DNA of 64,000 nucleotides. Source: Anthoceros angustus. Lineage: Eukaryota > Streptophyta > Anthocerotopsida > Anthocerotales > Anthocerotaceae. The position numbers and the translations under genes are program-made. The notes under the pieces are model-generated. The model was not told where the DNA came from. It worked only from the letters and a program-made list of their open reading frames with translations, and made no database searches. Where the stretch lies: NCBI GenBank assembly GCA_010909165.1, contig MU008162.1, positions 1,488,001 through 1,552,000 on the forward strand, given 5' to 3'. This document shows, one piece after another, positions 53,431-64,000 of the stretch (position 1 is the first letter of the stretch; every line of letters starts with the position of its first letter).

Positions 53431-53580
53431 GTAGATAAGATTATGCACTGTATATTGGTGATCACGGGCTCGAATATGAGAGACGTGTAAGTATAGAATA
53501 TTATTTCCAATTAAATACGTTATTTCGCAAAGATAGTATTAGTCTGGTGGATAAGATCATGCACTGTAAATTAGCGTTTT
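53431..53580 (+). repeat. second SINE-like repeat with empty MITE site
   Basis: The segment repeats gcactgtatattggtgatca, cgggctcgaatatgagag and 'acgttatttcgcaaagata' found left of the MITE. It continues 'gtattagtctggtgg' where the other copy carries the 526-bp insertion. Confidence 0.6.
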
Positions 53581-54392
53581 ACAACAGAACTTTTACAACA
53601 ACCAATACATTTTTTACAACCGAGTCTCTTTTACAATGATAACTTCAATTTGACAACAATGCTTTTACAATACATAAATCCAAATTTATAACACATATTA
53701 TCTATTTTACAATTATCTTTGATTTACTATTGTAACTCATGTTGTAAAGGGCCATGACCATTTCCCTCGTTGGTTGTCAACGTTATGTTAAATTACCCTA
53801 AGATTTTTTGTTGTAATTGGGGTTGTAAAATATAATTGTTGTAATCGCGTGTACATAGGACATAACACTAAGCACAACACTAATTTCATTACTGTAGAAT
53901 AATTCATAAAATTAAAGGTAATACTGTACTATTGGAGATACCCAAGTAGCATACATTGGTACCAAGTACTATTCATAGGGTTTCGAGCCATAACATGCAT
54001 ATGGTTAATTGCATCATAACGTTGTAAAAAGACACAGCGTTATAAATAGAGTAGACGGTGGTGCAAACCCCATGTTGTAAAATACTGGCATCATTGTAAA
54101 CCAATACCATGTTGTAAATATAGGAGATTGTAAACGCCAATGTCCAAAACTAAAGTTTGTTGTAATCTTTCAAACCTCCATTGTAAAAAGCCCTAAACAG
54201 TGCCACCTCGATAAAATATATAGTACAAAAATACCATCAGTTGTAAAAAGTCAAACACATGTTGTAAAGTGTTAAGTTCTATATGAAAATCATACATGGC
54301 TTGAAAACCCCCGTTGTAAAACAAACGGACGGCCTAAAAACCCCTCTCTCTAGGATTGAAGGGGTAGTAAAGTGATGGTTTTCCTAGTAGTG
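53560..54392. mobile_element. CACTA-like element end with TTGTAAA subterminal motifs
   Basis: The right end ttttcctagtagtg (54379-54392) is the reverse complement of CACTACTAGGAAAA, the classic CACTA (En/Spm) terminus. Inside it, GTTGTAAA-type words recur dozens of times; they read TTTTACAAC at 53570-53720 and GTTGTAAA from 53740 onward. Arrays of such short words near termini are the transposase-binding pattern of CACTA elements. The left end is not clear. Confidence 0.55.
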
Positions 54393-56604
54393 TTAGCTGC
54401 TAAGGTCACGTCGTCCAACGTGCAGTATGTTTGGCTTCAGGTAGGTTTTGGCGCACTTGTTTGAGCCCATGCCTCTCTCCCAAATAAGGTGCACACTCAT
54501 CCTTGTGAAACCTGGCCTCTTCGTCGTAGTCTTCGTCCTTCTCCGAACATGGGGCGGCTGATGCCCTAGCCAACCAGGCTCGGATTTTGGTCTTCCCCCG
54601 CGCTTGGGCAGAGACGTTCCACGCCGTTGTCTCTCGGCGACATCCTGGCCCTCCCACCCATAGGTAATCTTACCCCTACCATGCTTGCCCCTCCCTCTTG
54701 TTCCATGGCCGCGCCCTGAAGCCGTGAGATGCAAAATGTTGTCGTCGTCCTCCTTTTTCTCGACATCTTCAGCAAGCTGAGAGTTTGTCCTAGCTCTTTT
54801 CACTTGTCATCACTTGCCCTTTAGGCTCTCTGGTGACGCATCGAGCAATTTTGCAGCCGCTTACAAGTTCTCATGAATTTCAACCAGATTTCCAAGAGTC
54901 TAGCCTAGTCCTTTCGTCCACCGTAGCCTCCATAGCTACATCTCCAGCTAAAGGCCGCTGTTGCCACGCGCCAAGTTGCCTGTCGCCAGGCGCCAAGCCT
55001 CCGCTTACAGTTGAATCTTCTTCGCCATTCTAGACATCTACGACCTAAGGCTGGTTGTGATTCACGGGAGCTTTGGAAAGATTAGCTTGTAGAATGGGTG
55101 GTCGAAAAAATAAGGAGAACATACCTCGACCTTAGCTAGATTCAGATGCTTGCTAATGTGTCCTTCAGTCTGGCGCCTGCACTGTGTAGTAAGAATTTCA
55201 AAGTAGTGACGACGCGGTTAGGGTGTGAAATCCTGCGACTAAGATGTGGTAAAGAACAAGGAAGAAGAGAGGATAGATAGAGCCACATGGACTTTGTCTC
55301 AATAGCTCTGGTGGGAACGCAATACATGTTACATTTCGCGGGTTGTAACATGGCGGGAAAACAATTCAAACTAAACATGGTTTATTATCCATGATTTAGG
55401 GTCCATTTATAGGCATAAGTGTCCTTGGATTTTGGTACCCAAATTCCCCCTCCGACCCGACCACGTGTGGCTCCTAGAGCCCAAAGAAATGTACTATGAT
55501 TGTCGAAGTCCAAGGAAATCTATAGTGATTTTCATGAACCAGGAAACCCATTTTCTTGCGAGCCTATATATACATTTTCGTGTAATTCCGATTAATTCCC
55601 CAGTTATTTCACGCTGTGGTTAGGGTCTTCGGGTTTCGTTAACCATGGTTCATCAAACCATGGTTACAAGAACTCAAAGCCCAATGAACCTTGGTTGACC
55701 AGAGTGTGTTGTCTTTGACCACTCGAGAGCACCTTGATACACGCGCCTGATTCTCCGACTTCAGATCCAAGTTCAGGCTTGCGACGGCAATGTGGCAGTG
55801 TACGTAACGCCTGTTTGCATGTAGCTGCATGTGGCGTTTAGCCATTGGTCACACTTGGCCATAAGAAGGGGCCACCGCTGCCCATCCTCCTCGATGGTGC
55901 CGAGCCCGATTCCACTTGCCTTCTCCTACTGCTACAGCATCGTGACGACTTTGCTTGCTCTTGCTTCTGGTCAATATGGGATTTCCGCATTTTTGGACTG
56001 GTGCCTCTGCTTGCTTGGCTTCTGCGCTGGGGCCTATGTGCCTGACACCTTAATCGTGACCCCTATTGAAGCGCGTCTGTGCCCCCATGCCTCCGCACCC
56101 CCATGCCCCTGACGTCGACCCTTCTTAGAGTCATTAAGTGTGACATTTTTGAGTTCGTTGATGCAGGTTCTGGTTGTGATTCACAGGATTTGAAATGGCT
56201 GGAGCGTCCGGATATGGGTGGGCAGAGTGTGGTGCCGAGTGCGAGGCGAACATGTGCCAGACCTTTACTGATGCGTGGGAGATACGACAACACCCCCCAC
56301 TCGACCCAGAGATACGACAACACCCCCCACTCGACCCACCCATGTGGGGAGGTGCCTTTCTCAAATTGACACCATGATTGTAATGATGGCAGTGCCGTGG
56401 ACACCCGGTTTCTTAGATTGGGTAGAAGCTCAATGGCATACAATGAGGCTTTTGTGGGATGCCATAAAGACACAGTTTGGCCCAAACCCCGCTTAGCGCA
56501 CATTCTAAACCTTGTAACTCCTTCCTAATAAACCCTAGGCTTTAGATGTATGTGGGATTAGGGTTGAAACCATACACAAAGACCTTATTGTAAACCAGTA
56601 CAAT
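54393..56604. other. no supported gene; RG-rich minus-strand frame and small repeats
   Basis: On the minus strand 54803-54393 a frame reads SGRGHGTRGRGKHGRGKITY and other basic, Gly/Arg-rich sequence. It lacks an ATG and adjoining frames carry similar-looking pieces, so it may be a decayed nucleic-acid-binding protein. A 30-bp direct repeat (gagatacgacaaca..., two copies) lies at 56279-56338, and an inverted ACCATGGTT pair lies near 55643-55671. Confidence 0.35.
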
Positions 56605-57759
56605 CCCTACTAGAAAAGGCAGCCGTATCATTTAGGGTGACATATACGGTATCATTAATACGAAGAACGTATTGATACGGGCATTTATGTGTGGTGGTAT
56701 TATGGACATATTAGTAGTAATTACTATGTAAAACTTGGTATTCTATAGGGCAAAAGTAAAAAGAGAATGGTAGATGAGGAGGAGGTTCGGTACTAAGCCT
56801 AGAAAAGTGTTACAAGACTTTTCTTGTAACACTTTATATGTTGCAATCTTGAGAGAGGACAAAAGCACCTCTCACTTCATCTCAACATAATTGCAATACC
56901 CTTGCAACATGATTGCAACAAAAGTGTTGGTTTGGTTTCCAAGCCAAAGTGTTTTCTTGTAACACTTTATATCTTGCAATCTTGAGAGAGGACAAAAGCA
57001 CCTCTCAATTCATCTCAACATAATTGCAATACCCTTGCAACATGATTGCAACAAAAGCGCTGGTTTGCTTTCCAAGCCAAAGTGTAACAAGGGGCCCAAA
57101 AAGTGTTATATAGCCCCAAAATTGCAACATGAGTGTTACATGCAGTGGTCCAAATCTTAACATAAAGTGTAACATAAGCAAGCATTTATAGTACGGAATT
57201 CATGATAAAAGCCAACTCATTATAAGTGTCATATTCACACGTAGCAAACCCTTCAAAAGTATAGCGCCTTATTGTAAATAGTTTCGTTGTAAAAGTCAAA
57301 CCCCTGTTGTAAAACACCCCTGTAATGAAGCAGGTGTGTTCCATTGTAAACCATCACGCAGTAAAACATAAAAATTTGCAGTTAAGTCTCCCGCCGTATT
57401 GTAAAGTGAAAGGATCGTCGTAGTAAAGTCTCCCGCCCTGTTGTAAAGTGAAAGGATCGTTGTAGTAAAGTCTCCCACCCTGTTGTAATGTGAAAGGATC
57501 GTCGTAGTAAAGTCTCTTGCTCTGCTATAAACTGAAAGGACCGTCGTAGTAAACTTCATTCCCCGCACCTATGTTATAATTATAAGCCATAGCGAAAACG
57601 CCTATGTTGTAAAACACCCCAACCCCCGTGATAAAGTCCCAGGCTATACTGAAAAATAATACATGGGACCAAGACTCCTGTAGTAAAATGAAAACGTGCA
57701 ACGATATCCCCTCTCTCTTCAAATTTGCGATTAGTAAAGGTGCAGTTTTCCTGGTAGTG
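56605..57759. mobile_element. non-autonomous CACTA-like element with subterminal repeats
   Basis: The left end ccctactagaaaagg (one or two changes from CACTACTAGGAAAA) and the right end ttttcctggtagtg (57746-57759) form a plausible CACTA terminal pair 1.15 kb apart. A 132-bp unit (ttcttgtaacactttatat...) is present twice at about 56821-57084. Near the right end about four units of 42-45 bp with agtctcccgccctgttgtaa and agtgaaaggatcgt repeat at 57385-57550. No transposase frame is present. I could not confirm a 3-bp target duplication. Confidence 0.6.
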
Positions 57760-60355
57760 AGACATTCGAGAACACACCAAACATGGAGCATATATCTCAG
57801 AACCCATCTTGGAAGAACCCTCCAAGATGGGATGCGCAGACACCCTCTTAAATAAGACCTCCACAATTAAGCAGGCTGCAGGCAGATCAATAATGGGATG
57901 AGGTGCTATCCCCTTCATTACGTTTGTAAATCATCTCAATTTCTAGGCACACCAGCCTCCCTCATGTGAGGTCTAAAGCACGAGATCACCTTGTGAATAA
58001 TAATGATGATGATTTAGAGTTGAGCTAAGGTCTAGAAAATGTTGAGATTTATTTTTTGCCGTTTATTTAATATTGTGGCCAGGATTCAGTACAGGAGGCT
58101 TGAAGCCTAAATTGAGAGAACTCTTTAGCGCGAGACAGTTCATAATAAACCTGTAATTACTAGCATATTGGGTTAACACAGGGGAAGGGCTAATGGAACT
58201 CTTTCTATCTACTACAATCCATGCAAAGAACACAAAATCAAGGATTACTGAGTCCAGGGTCCAAAAATTCACCAACAAAATGATATCTTAGCTTTAGCCT
58301 TCCTTCATGCGTGGTCTCCGGCGCAAGATTACCAGCTAACAAAGTAAAGCTTCATGAGCAGTGTACGTTACAATAGCATGCTAATGCTCTTTGTGTCCAT
58401 TGACAAGCCCATACAAGTGAATGTAAATCACGGAGCCGATTTTGTCATCCTCACAAAGCTAAAATTATCTAGCTAGATAATTTTAGCTTTCTATAGAAAA
58501 CAATAATTGATACATATTGCGGGTTATCATCGCACCGGTAATCACAATGGTACCATCCATTTCTCTTTGGTTTGCACTTTGCTACTGATCCTGACGTTGA
58601 ACGACACACCACACGCCTGATGCACGAAGAAACGGAAAAGACCGTATGTAAAGTTTTTTACACAATATACTGTACATCCCAACGAGTGAGCTACAATGAG
58701 TTGCTAATGATACAAGCTGCAATTAGTAGGAGAAGCTTGAAGGGAAATTATGGATGGCCAAGTACATTAGCTAATACACAAGTTTGATACTATGATCATA
58801 AGCTCGAGGGCTCCGGCGACCTCAGATACCCTGCCGGTATAGCATGCTCATAGTCCCAACCGCTACGACGACCATAAACGATCATGTATGCCTACAATTT
58901 TGGTTAACTCCTCCCCATTCTCGTTAAGTTATGGCAATATCTTGGGTTTTTGTGCTCCAAATCAAACAAAAAAAGCAAACATTTGTATCACATGAAGTGC
59001 ACGGCTTTCTACAAAGATATGCGACATGCACTTTGGTGTAGAATGGAGGAAGTGACTACTAGCTAGAAAACGGACGAATATAACCATACTCACTGCAATT
59101 CTATTTTTGATGATATCTGAGGCGTGATATGAAATCCAATTCCTGTGAAACAAAATGCTTTAAGTATGCCTAAAAATGTGCTTCCAAATGACGTATGTTT
59201 GAATTCATAGTTTTCTGTTACGACTATGAAAATATTCTTAATAATTTGAGAAGGTCAGGAAGGTCTGAATTGCGAAGTGTTGACCTGGATTCCATAGCTA
59301 TGGGTTAGATATGAGGCTCTTGTTGCGTGTATCCTAAGGGCCTATGCTGGGAGTCTGATCACTTAACAGTCCTCGTGACATCTTGCTTTTACATACCTGC
59401 TTGGCCAACTTCAACTTCCAACTCACCTTTTACCTTAGTCTCACAACGGTACCCATCCTTCCCCATGTGAACATATACTGAGCAGATGGCCCACACACTG
59501 TTCCGCTAATCTATCACCACGTACTTGCACCTACTTTACCTATTACCACACCCGGGCAAAGAACCCCACACTCACCATAAATGATGTGGCCATCGCTAAG
59601 TACCACAATCAAACCAAAAGAATTAAACGACAAAAAAATGAATGGTGGTGGAAATTATTGTGGGAAAAAAGTAAAAGAAAATTTGGTAGGAAATGAAGTA
59701 ATATAGGGTTTTTTTAGAATGGTTACAAATCTCGCCCTAGTTTTTGGGCGCGATGGACTCGTGTGTGTGAGTTCTAAGACAAGAGAGTACTTGCTCATGA
59801 ACGAACGAATCCTCTGGAATTGGGACATGTACGTCTTGCATTCATGCAAGTATACCACCTTCACGTCTGAGCCGGTACTTTCAGTTATTTTCTTATCGAA
59901 GCTGCTTGGGGACATGTTGCACATAGTCCATTCTTTAATTTATCATAAAATATGGTCTACCTAACTGTCCATGGACCTTAGACACAAGACTCCGTTGGAT
60001 TTGGAAAGGGACCACAATGTTCAATACCTACACTCTACCGTCACATATATGGTCTCATAATATCATATATGAGATGAGATTGCTTCACATATTCATGTGG
60101 TGCCTAAATACATCCATATTATACATATCAGGCAACAACTATGCACCGAGTTTTGAAAAAGCCTTGTTCTCATAATTTGCTATGCCTCGACGTTTTTGCA
60201 TCGAAATATTAACGAAGGAAACTATATTCAAATATAAAATAAATTATTTTTTTATTATTTTTTAATCTCTTGCATTTCCGGTCTTGTGCGAGAAACAAAT
60301 TTTTTTCACACCATGGTCCATGCCTAGGGGAAAGAAGACTTTACTATAAAAAAGA
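57760..60355. other. AT-rich interval without supported gene
   Basis: Only short open frames occur. Inverted repeats are the main structure: an 11-bp-stem hairpin at 57803-57831 (cccatcttgga, 7-base loop, tccaagatggg) and the 36-bp perfect palindrome at 58455-58490. Confidence 0.5.
58455..58490. repeat. 36-bp perfect palindrome
   Basis: aaagctaaaattatctag followed directly by its exact reverse complement, with no spacer. It could extrude as a cruciform or be the scar of a fold-back insertion. Confidence 0.9.
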
Positions 60356-61150
60356 GATGGGAAAAAACCCATCCACCTAAAAAAAAGGGGGGAAAAACCC
60401 AACGAAAGGCACCATGCCAGGAGGACTAGTCCCCACGATCACGCATTTCAAAACTACCAACCGCCCAAAGAACTTCGTGATCAGGGATGTGAAAAGGCCT
60501 ACTTACCACCGGTGTCGAAGAAGTTGCGTCTCCTGCGCTCGCTATCATTCTATATACTGCGTTAGCCGACGCCCTCTGCAGAGCGATGGAAACCCTCTGC
60601 CGGAAGAAAGCAACAATACAAGAAAGGGGGAGGCCAACCCCATTCCTGCGGCTATGATAAGCCTTGGCGCATGCCTTGACGAACCTAGAGAAATCCTTGC
60701 CCATGGCTCCGTGAGTCTCAATGGCAAGGGGGACGAAGGCATGGCCGTCTCGCATAGAGTACTTGTGGACCTTAGCCGTCGCGCATCCCTCCGCCGCCCA
60801 ACCTGGAGGGTTAAGAATAACATGTTCGCAGACACTCTCTCGGGTGGGATCGGTTACAACCACATGAATCAAACACGATCCCCGGGTCAAAATAGGTCGC
60901 CTAAGCGAAACCCCGTTGAGCAAGGTGTAGGGGCGCTCCCTAAATGGAAGGAACCCGCCTTCCCTAGCAATAGAGAACATGACGTCCTGGACGGCGTCAT
61001 GTGTAGCGATACGCTGCCCACCCGCGGGATAGCGAGCCAAGTGTGTCCCAGAGTCATCGAGAGGAGCCCCGCAGCTACAAGTAGAAAGAGAGCAAGCCAG
61101 AGGATGGACCAAGCCAAGGCGAAAACGCATCGCGGTGGAAAAAGTTGCTA
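60356..61150 (-). mobile_element. retroelement C-terminal fragment with intact 234-codon frame (copy C)
   Basis: The minus-strand frame 61130-60426 is open for 234 codons. It contains CSCGAPLDDSGTHLARYPAG (Cys/His knuckle-like), RIATHDAVQDVMFSIAREGG, HVVVTDPTRE, HKYSMRDGHAFVPLAIETHG and RQRVSIALQRASANAV. These blocks recur at the C-terminus of many non-LTR reverse-transcriptase polyproteins of algae, oomycetes and plants. The copy is 5'-truncated at about 61150 and ends in the shared hairpin (60356-60373), as expected for target-primed reverse transcription. Confidence 0.65.
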
Positions 61151-61391
61151 GGTACCATGCCTAGGTACCATAACCTCTAAGAAGAAAGCTGGTGGCTTTT
61201 ACATTTGTTTTTAAATTTAAGAGCATCAACCCTTTCACGCTTTGTTTCTGGAAAAACCGTAAAAAAAATGTTTCAAGTTTTTAAACATTGTTAAATTTGT
61301 TGGTTTTTTGGCGTCTCCAAAACGTGGAGAATGTCTCTACTTCATTTAAGATCTTATTCATTTTCCCATAAAGAATCTCACATTTAAGACC

Positions 61392-61871
61392 TTATACATT
61401 TATCAATAAAGAATTCGACATTCTACATATTCTGAGCATTCCCAAGGTTACCAATGATAAGAACAATGTAAATAAAAGAAATACAATAATATGAGGTTGA
61501 TAATAATAACACGATAAGAACGCAATAAGAGCCAATAATAATGAAATAAAATTTATTAATAATTCTATCAACTCATTATCACGATAAGGGATCTCATAAG
61601 CATTAAGGATGTCGTCATCATCATCATCAGGGATTTGAATGTTATCAACCTTCAATATTAATCCTCTGCAATTGGGACATCCTCCATGTTGAGTATTCAA
61701 CCATGGATCAAGACACCACTTGTGAAAGTAATGTGAGCATGCATCCACTTGCATGATCTCTTGGCTTTTTTGTATTTCATTTAAACAAATGGTGCATTCC
61801 ATGACCTCATCACCACTATATATCCTTGTTGTCACATTGAATGTTTGTATGCTGGGATTGTTAGGAACCAT
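61392..61871 (-). CDS. RING-H2 zinc-finger membrane protein
   Basis: An intact 159-codon frame from ATG 61871 has a C3H2C3 RING: ECTICLNEIQKSQEIMQVDA then CSHYFHKWCLDPWL and CPNCR. This fold recruits E2 enzymes and marks E3 ubiquitin ligases. After it comes an Asp run (DDDDDD) and two hydrophobic helices (LIELLINFISLLLALIAFL and HIIVFLLFTLFLSLVTLGM), so the protein is probably a tail-anchored membrane ligase with a cytosolic RING. Most plant ATL-type ligases have the membrane helix before the RING; the reversed order here is less common. Codon use is AT-rich and surroundings are transposon debris, so expression is uncertain. Confidence 0.75.
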   Translation of the reverse strand: MVPNNPSIQTFNVTTRIYSGDEVMECTICLNEIQKSQEIMQVDACSHYFHKWCLDPWLNTQHGGCPNCRGLILKVDNIQIPDDDDDDILNAYEIPYRDNELIELLINFISLLLALIAFLSCYYYQPHIIVFLLFTLFLSLVTLGMLRICRMSNSLLINV

Positions 61872-64000
61872 CTTTCCTTAAAAAGATCTTCCCTTAAGTC
61901 AAGTATCCTTGAGATAGTTCATGATATGATATTCTTGACACTTTGATATATCATATATATCCTAGGATTAGCATATATAGTTGTTAGGTTGATGCCAAAG
62001 CACGTTTTTCTCCATAGTTGACTAGCCAAAAGGTGTTTTTCTTAGTAGTTCGAAGCTCAACGAATATTTTTAATGGTGCTCCTTAGCCAATTTATGGAAG
62101 AATTTTTTCTTAGAACCCCCTTGAACTAAGCATAACTTTTTTTCTCAACGACGAACGAATAGCATAATTGACACAACACTTTGTTCGGTCCATTTTCAAA
62201 AACCATGATCCTAACACTGCCAAGTATACTATGTTCAAATAATGTCTCTTAACCCTACAAGGACAAGTCTACTTTTATGGTTATGACTAATATGTACCTC
62301 AGTTTCTCATCTGTGTTATGGACCAAAAATTATGTTCTAATGGATAAAGATAACGAGTGGCAGCTAACGAAGCAATTTTTTTAATTTCATCCAGAAAACT
62401 ACACTCCATGGCTTCATCACCATTATACATCCTTCTGGTTGTGTGCTACATGACTTCATCACCATGATACATCCTTGTAGTCGTGTTGAATCTTCTTCTA
62501 GTGGAATTCTTCTAATCCTTCCCGTGCTATAGCTATGATGCATCCATCTAGTCCTTTCCTTGTTAGTTACTTAAGTTTCCGTACGATAATGACACTTTTC
62601 ATTTATACTATATGTAGGATGGTTAGGTCAGGTAAACACTTCCAAGTCAAATATACTTCACTTGGGGTACATAGGTACTCACTTAGGATACTCACTTTGA
62701 AATGTGAAAGCCGACGTCGGCTTTCGTGGCTCGTACTTTGTCATAGAGAGGCATCTGGCTTAGGCTTCACAGGGCTGTGGGAGGTGCGCGTGTGATGAGC
62801 GTGTTGTTGGCAAGGACAGCTTTGTGTTTTACGGTGTGCTGTGGGAGGCGGTATGGTGTGGCATGTGGTGTGGCTACAGGTTTCCAGCCGAGACCTGATG
62901 CACCAGTAAACAGTGCTGTTGGGACAAGATTGTCTTTGTGAGGTTTGCTGATTTGAACCATGCGGAAAACCATGTGATTTTCCAGCCGAGAGATGCACCA
63001 GTAGACAGTGCTATTGGGACAAGATTGTCCTTGTGAGGTTTGCTGATTTAAACCATCTAGAAAACCATGTGATTCCGCAATACTTCTTGTTCTTGTGAGT
63101 TTGTTGATTGGAAACCGTATGATTCCACAACATATGTCTTCTTTTTTGGATTTGGTATTTGGAAACCATGTGTAAAACCGTGTGATTCCACAACATATGT
63201 CTTCTTTTTTGGATTTGGTAATTGGAAACCATGTGTAAAACCATGTGATTTCGCAATGTTCATGTGCATGTCATTCCGCAACATGTGTACCGTGAATTCT
63301 CCATCTCCATGGCCGAAATTGCAAGCCTCGAGCTCACTCGAGGTTTTGCCGGTTTTGTTCGCTCCACATTGCCCATGTTGACATTGCATACCAGCTAGTA
63401 TTAGATGAACAAGGTGCCGCAGTGGTTGCGCAAACTACCATGGAGAAAATGTTCGGTTCATGGTGCTTAGAAGAGTATAGAAGTAACCGGCTGAGGTTGT
63501 CGCTAACTTAGGTGTTGGTGATCTATATAGCTTCCATTATTTCATGCAAATGGTAATTAACTAAGACATAGACTTTTAGGTGGCATGAATAAATGTATGA
63601 CCCTCATTGACCACATAGGAGGGGCATTCAAGTTTATCATGTCAAATAAATAAATATTTTAGAAATTAATGTGCTCTTATTATTTTATTATTTTAAAATT
63701 TCTAATAAATTTATATGATTATGATTATTTATATTGAAATAAACATTCAAAATCACCTATAATATCTATGATGTATGATATCGTAGTTTTTAGTGAATTC
63801 GACTAGGTATGTACATTTCACGATTAGAGTACCTGAAGGGCCTTACATCATACATTATGTATTAGGCGGCACAGAAGGGCTATAGAACCTTACGGCAACA
63901 AAGCTTTTTGAGGGCGTGACAACAAAGATCATACATCGGGCGGCCCTGAAGGCCCTCAGAACCTTACAATAGCAGCCCTTTTTGCGGGCAAAATAGTAGA
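61872..64000. other. AT-rich terminal region with short tandem repeats
   Basis: No gene is supported. Two copies of a roughly 104-bp unit (ttccagccgagagatgcacc, ttgggacaagattgtc, gaggtttgctgattt) lie at 62880-63086. A 65-70 bp unit (ggaaaccatgtgtaaaaccg, ccacaacatatgtcttcttt) recurs two to three times at 63105-63252. A perfect 20-bp palindrome lies at 62705-62724. A RING-gene upstream region and unassigned AT-rich sequence make up the rest. Confidence 0.5.
62880..63252. repeat. two short tandem repeat families (about 104 bp and 68 bp)
   Basis: Unit one, containing 'caccagtaaacagtgctgtt' / 'caccagtagacagtgctatt', occurs twice. Unit two, containing 'accgtgtgattccacaacat', occurs twice with a partial third. 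Both contain aaaccatgtga words, so they may derive from a common ancestor. Confidence 0.7.

Noticed and set aside
54393-54803. Arg/Gly-rich minus-strand frame
   Set aside because: It has no ATG and no intact extension. Kept only as a remark on possible decayed coding sequence.

Overview
The window looks like nuclear DNA of a land plant, probably a non-seed lineage (bryophyte, lycophyte or compact fern genome). The reasons are plant-specific gene families (IPT9-type tRNA isopentenyltransferase, a ROP-GAP like Arabidopsis At5g61530, the At5g22620-type tandem phosphatase, a DUF760 plastid protein, a PLS-class PPR protein), GT-AG introns of only about 45-175 bp, and several single-exon genes. The species cannot be fixed from sequence alone.

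Positions 1-37,300 form a compact, GC-rich, gene-dense block. In order: a partial nucleotide-sugar-transferase-like gene (-); an 11-exon P4-ATPase (-); a DUF760 plastid protein (-) sharing an 82-bp divergent promoter with IPT9 (+); a 9-exon RhoGAP (-); a 7-exon 2-carboxyarabinitol-1-phosphatase-like gene (-) divergent from a plastid acylphosphatase (+); pantothenate kinase (+); a secreted C45-type Ntn hydrolase (-) divergent from MTA/SAH nucleosidase (+); a secreted beta-helix protein (-); and a trihelix/Myb-SANT factor (+) facing a PIF/Harbinger-type nuclease (-) whose predicted catalytic Glu is Gln. A 1,041-residue PPR protein (-) closes the block. I traced exon borders base by base for seven genes. 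Reading frame is kept across every junction except one in the C45 gene.

From about 37.4 kb to the end the character changes to AT-rich, repeat-filled DNA. It holds an AT-rich papain-like protease gene with a repeat-expanded N-terminus. Next are two inverted arrays of a 42-bp repeat bracketing a 7-kb interval with a 700-bp GGC-rich block and a decayed, tandemly duplicated retroelement. Then come a duplicated acidic coding region, tRNA-derived SINE-like repeats, a TA-flanked MITE, CACTA-like termini with TTGTAAA-type subterminal motifs, a third retroelement fragment and a RING-H2 membrane protein gene. Three retroelement copies (near 38.1, 48.2 and 60.4 kb) share a 3' terminal hairpin.

Functionally the left block is mostly housekeeping: lipid flipping, tRNA modification, CoA synthesis, methionine salvage, and plastid and organelle RNA functions. 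The best lead for something unusual is the tail-to-tail trihelix/Harbinger-nuclease pair, which recalls the domesticated HDP1-HDP2 and ALP1-ALP2 pairs of Arabidopsis.
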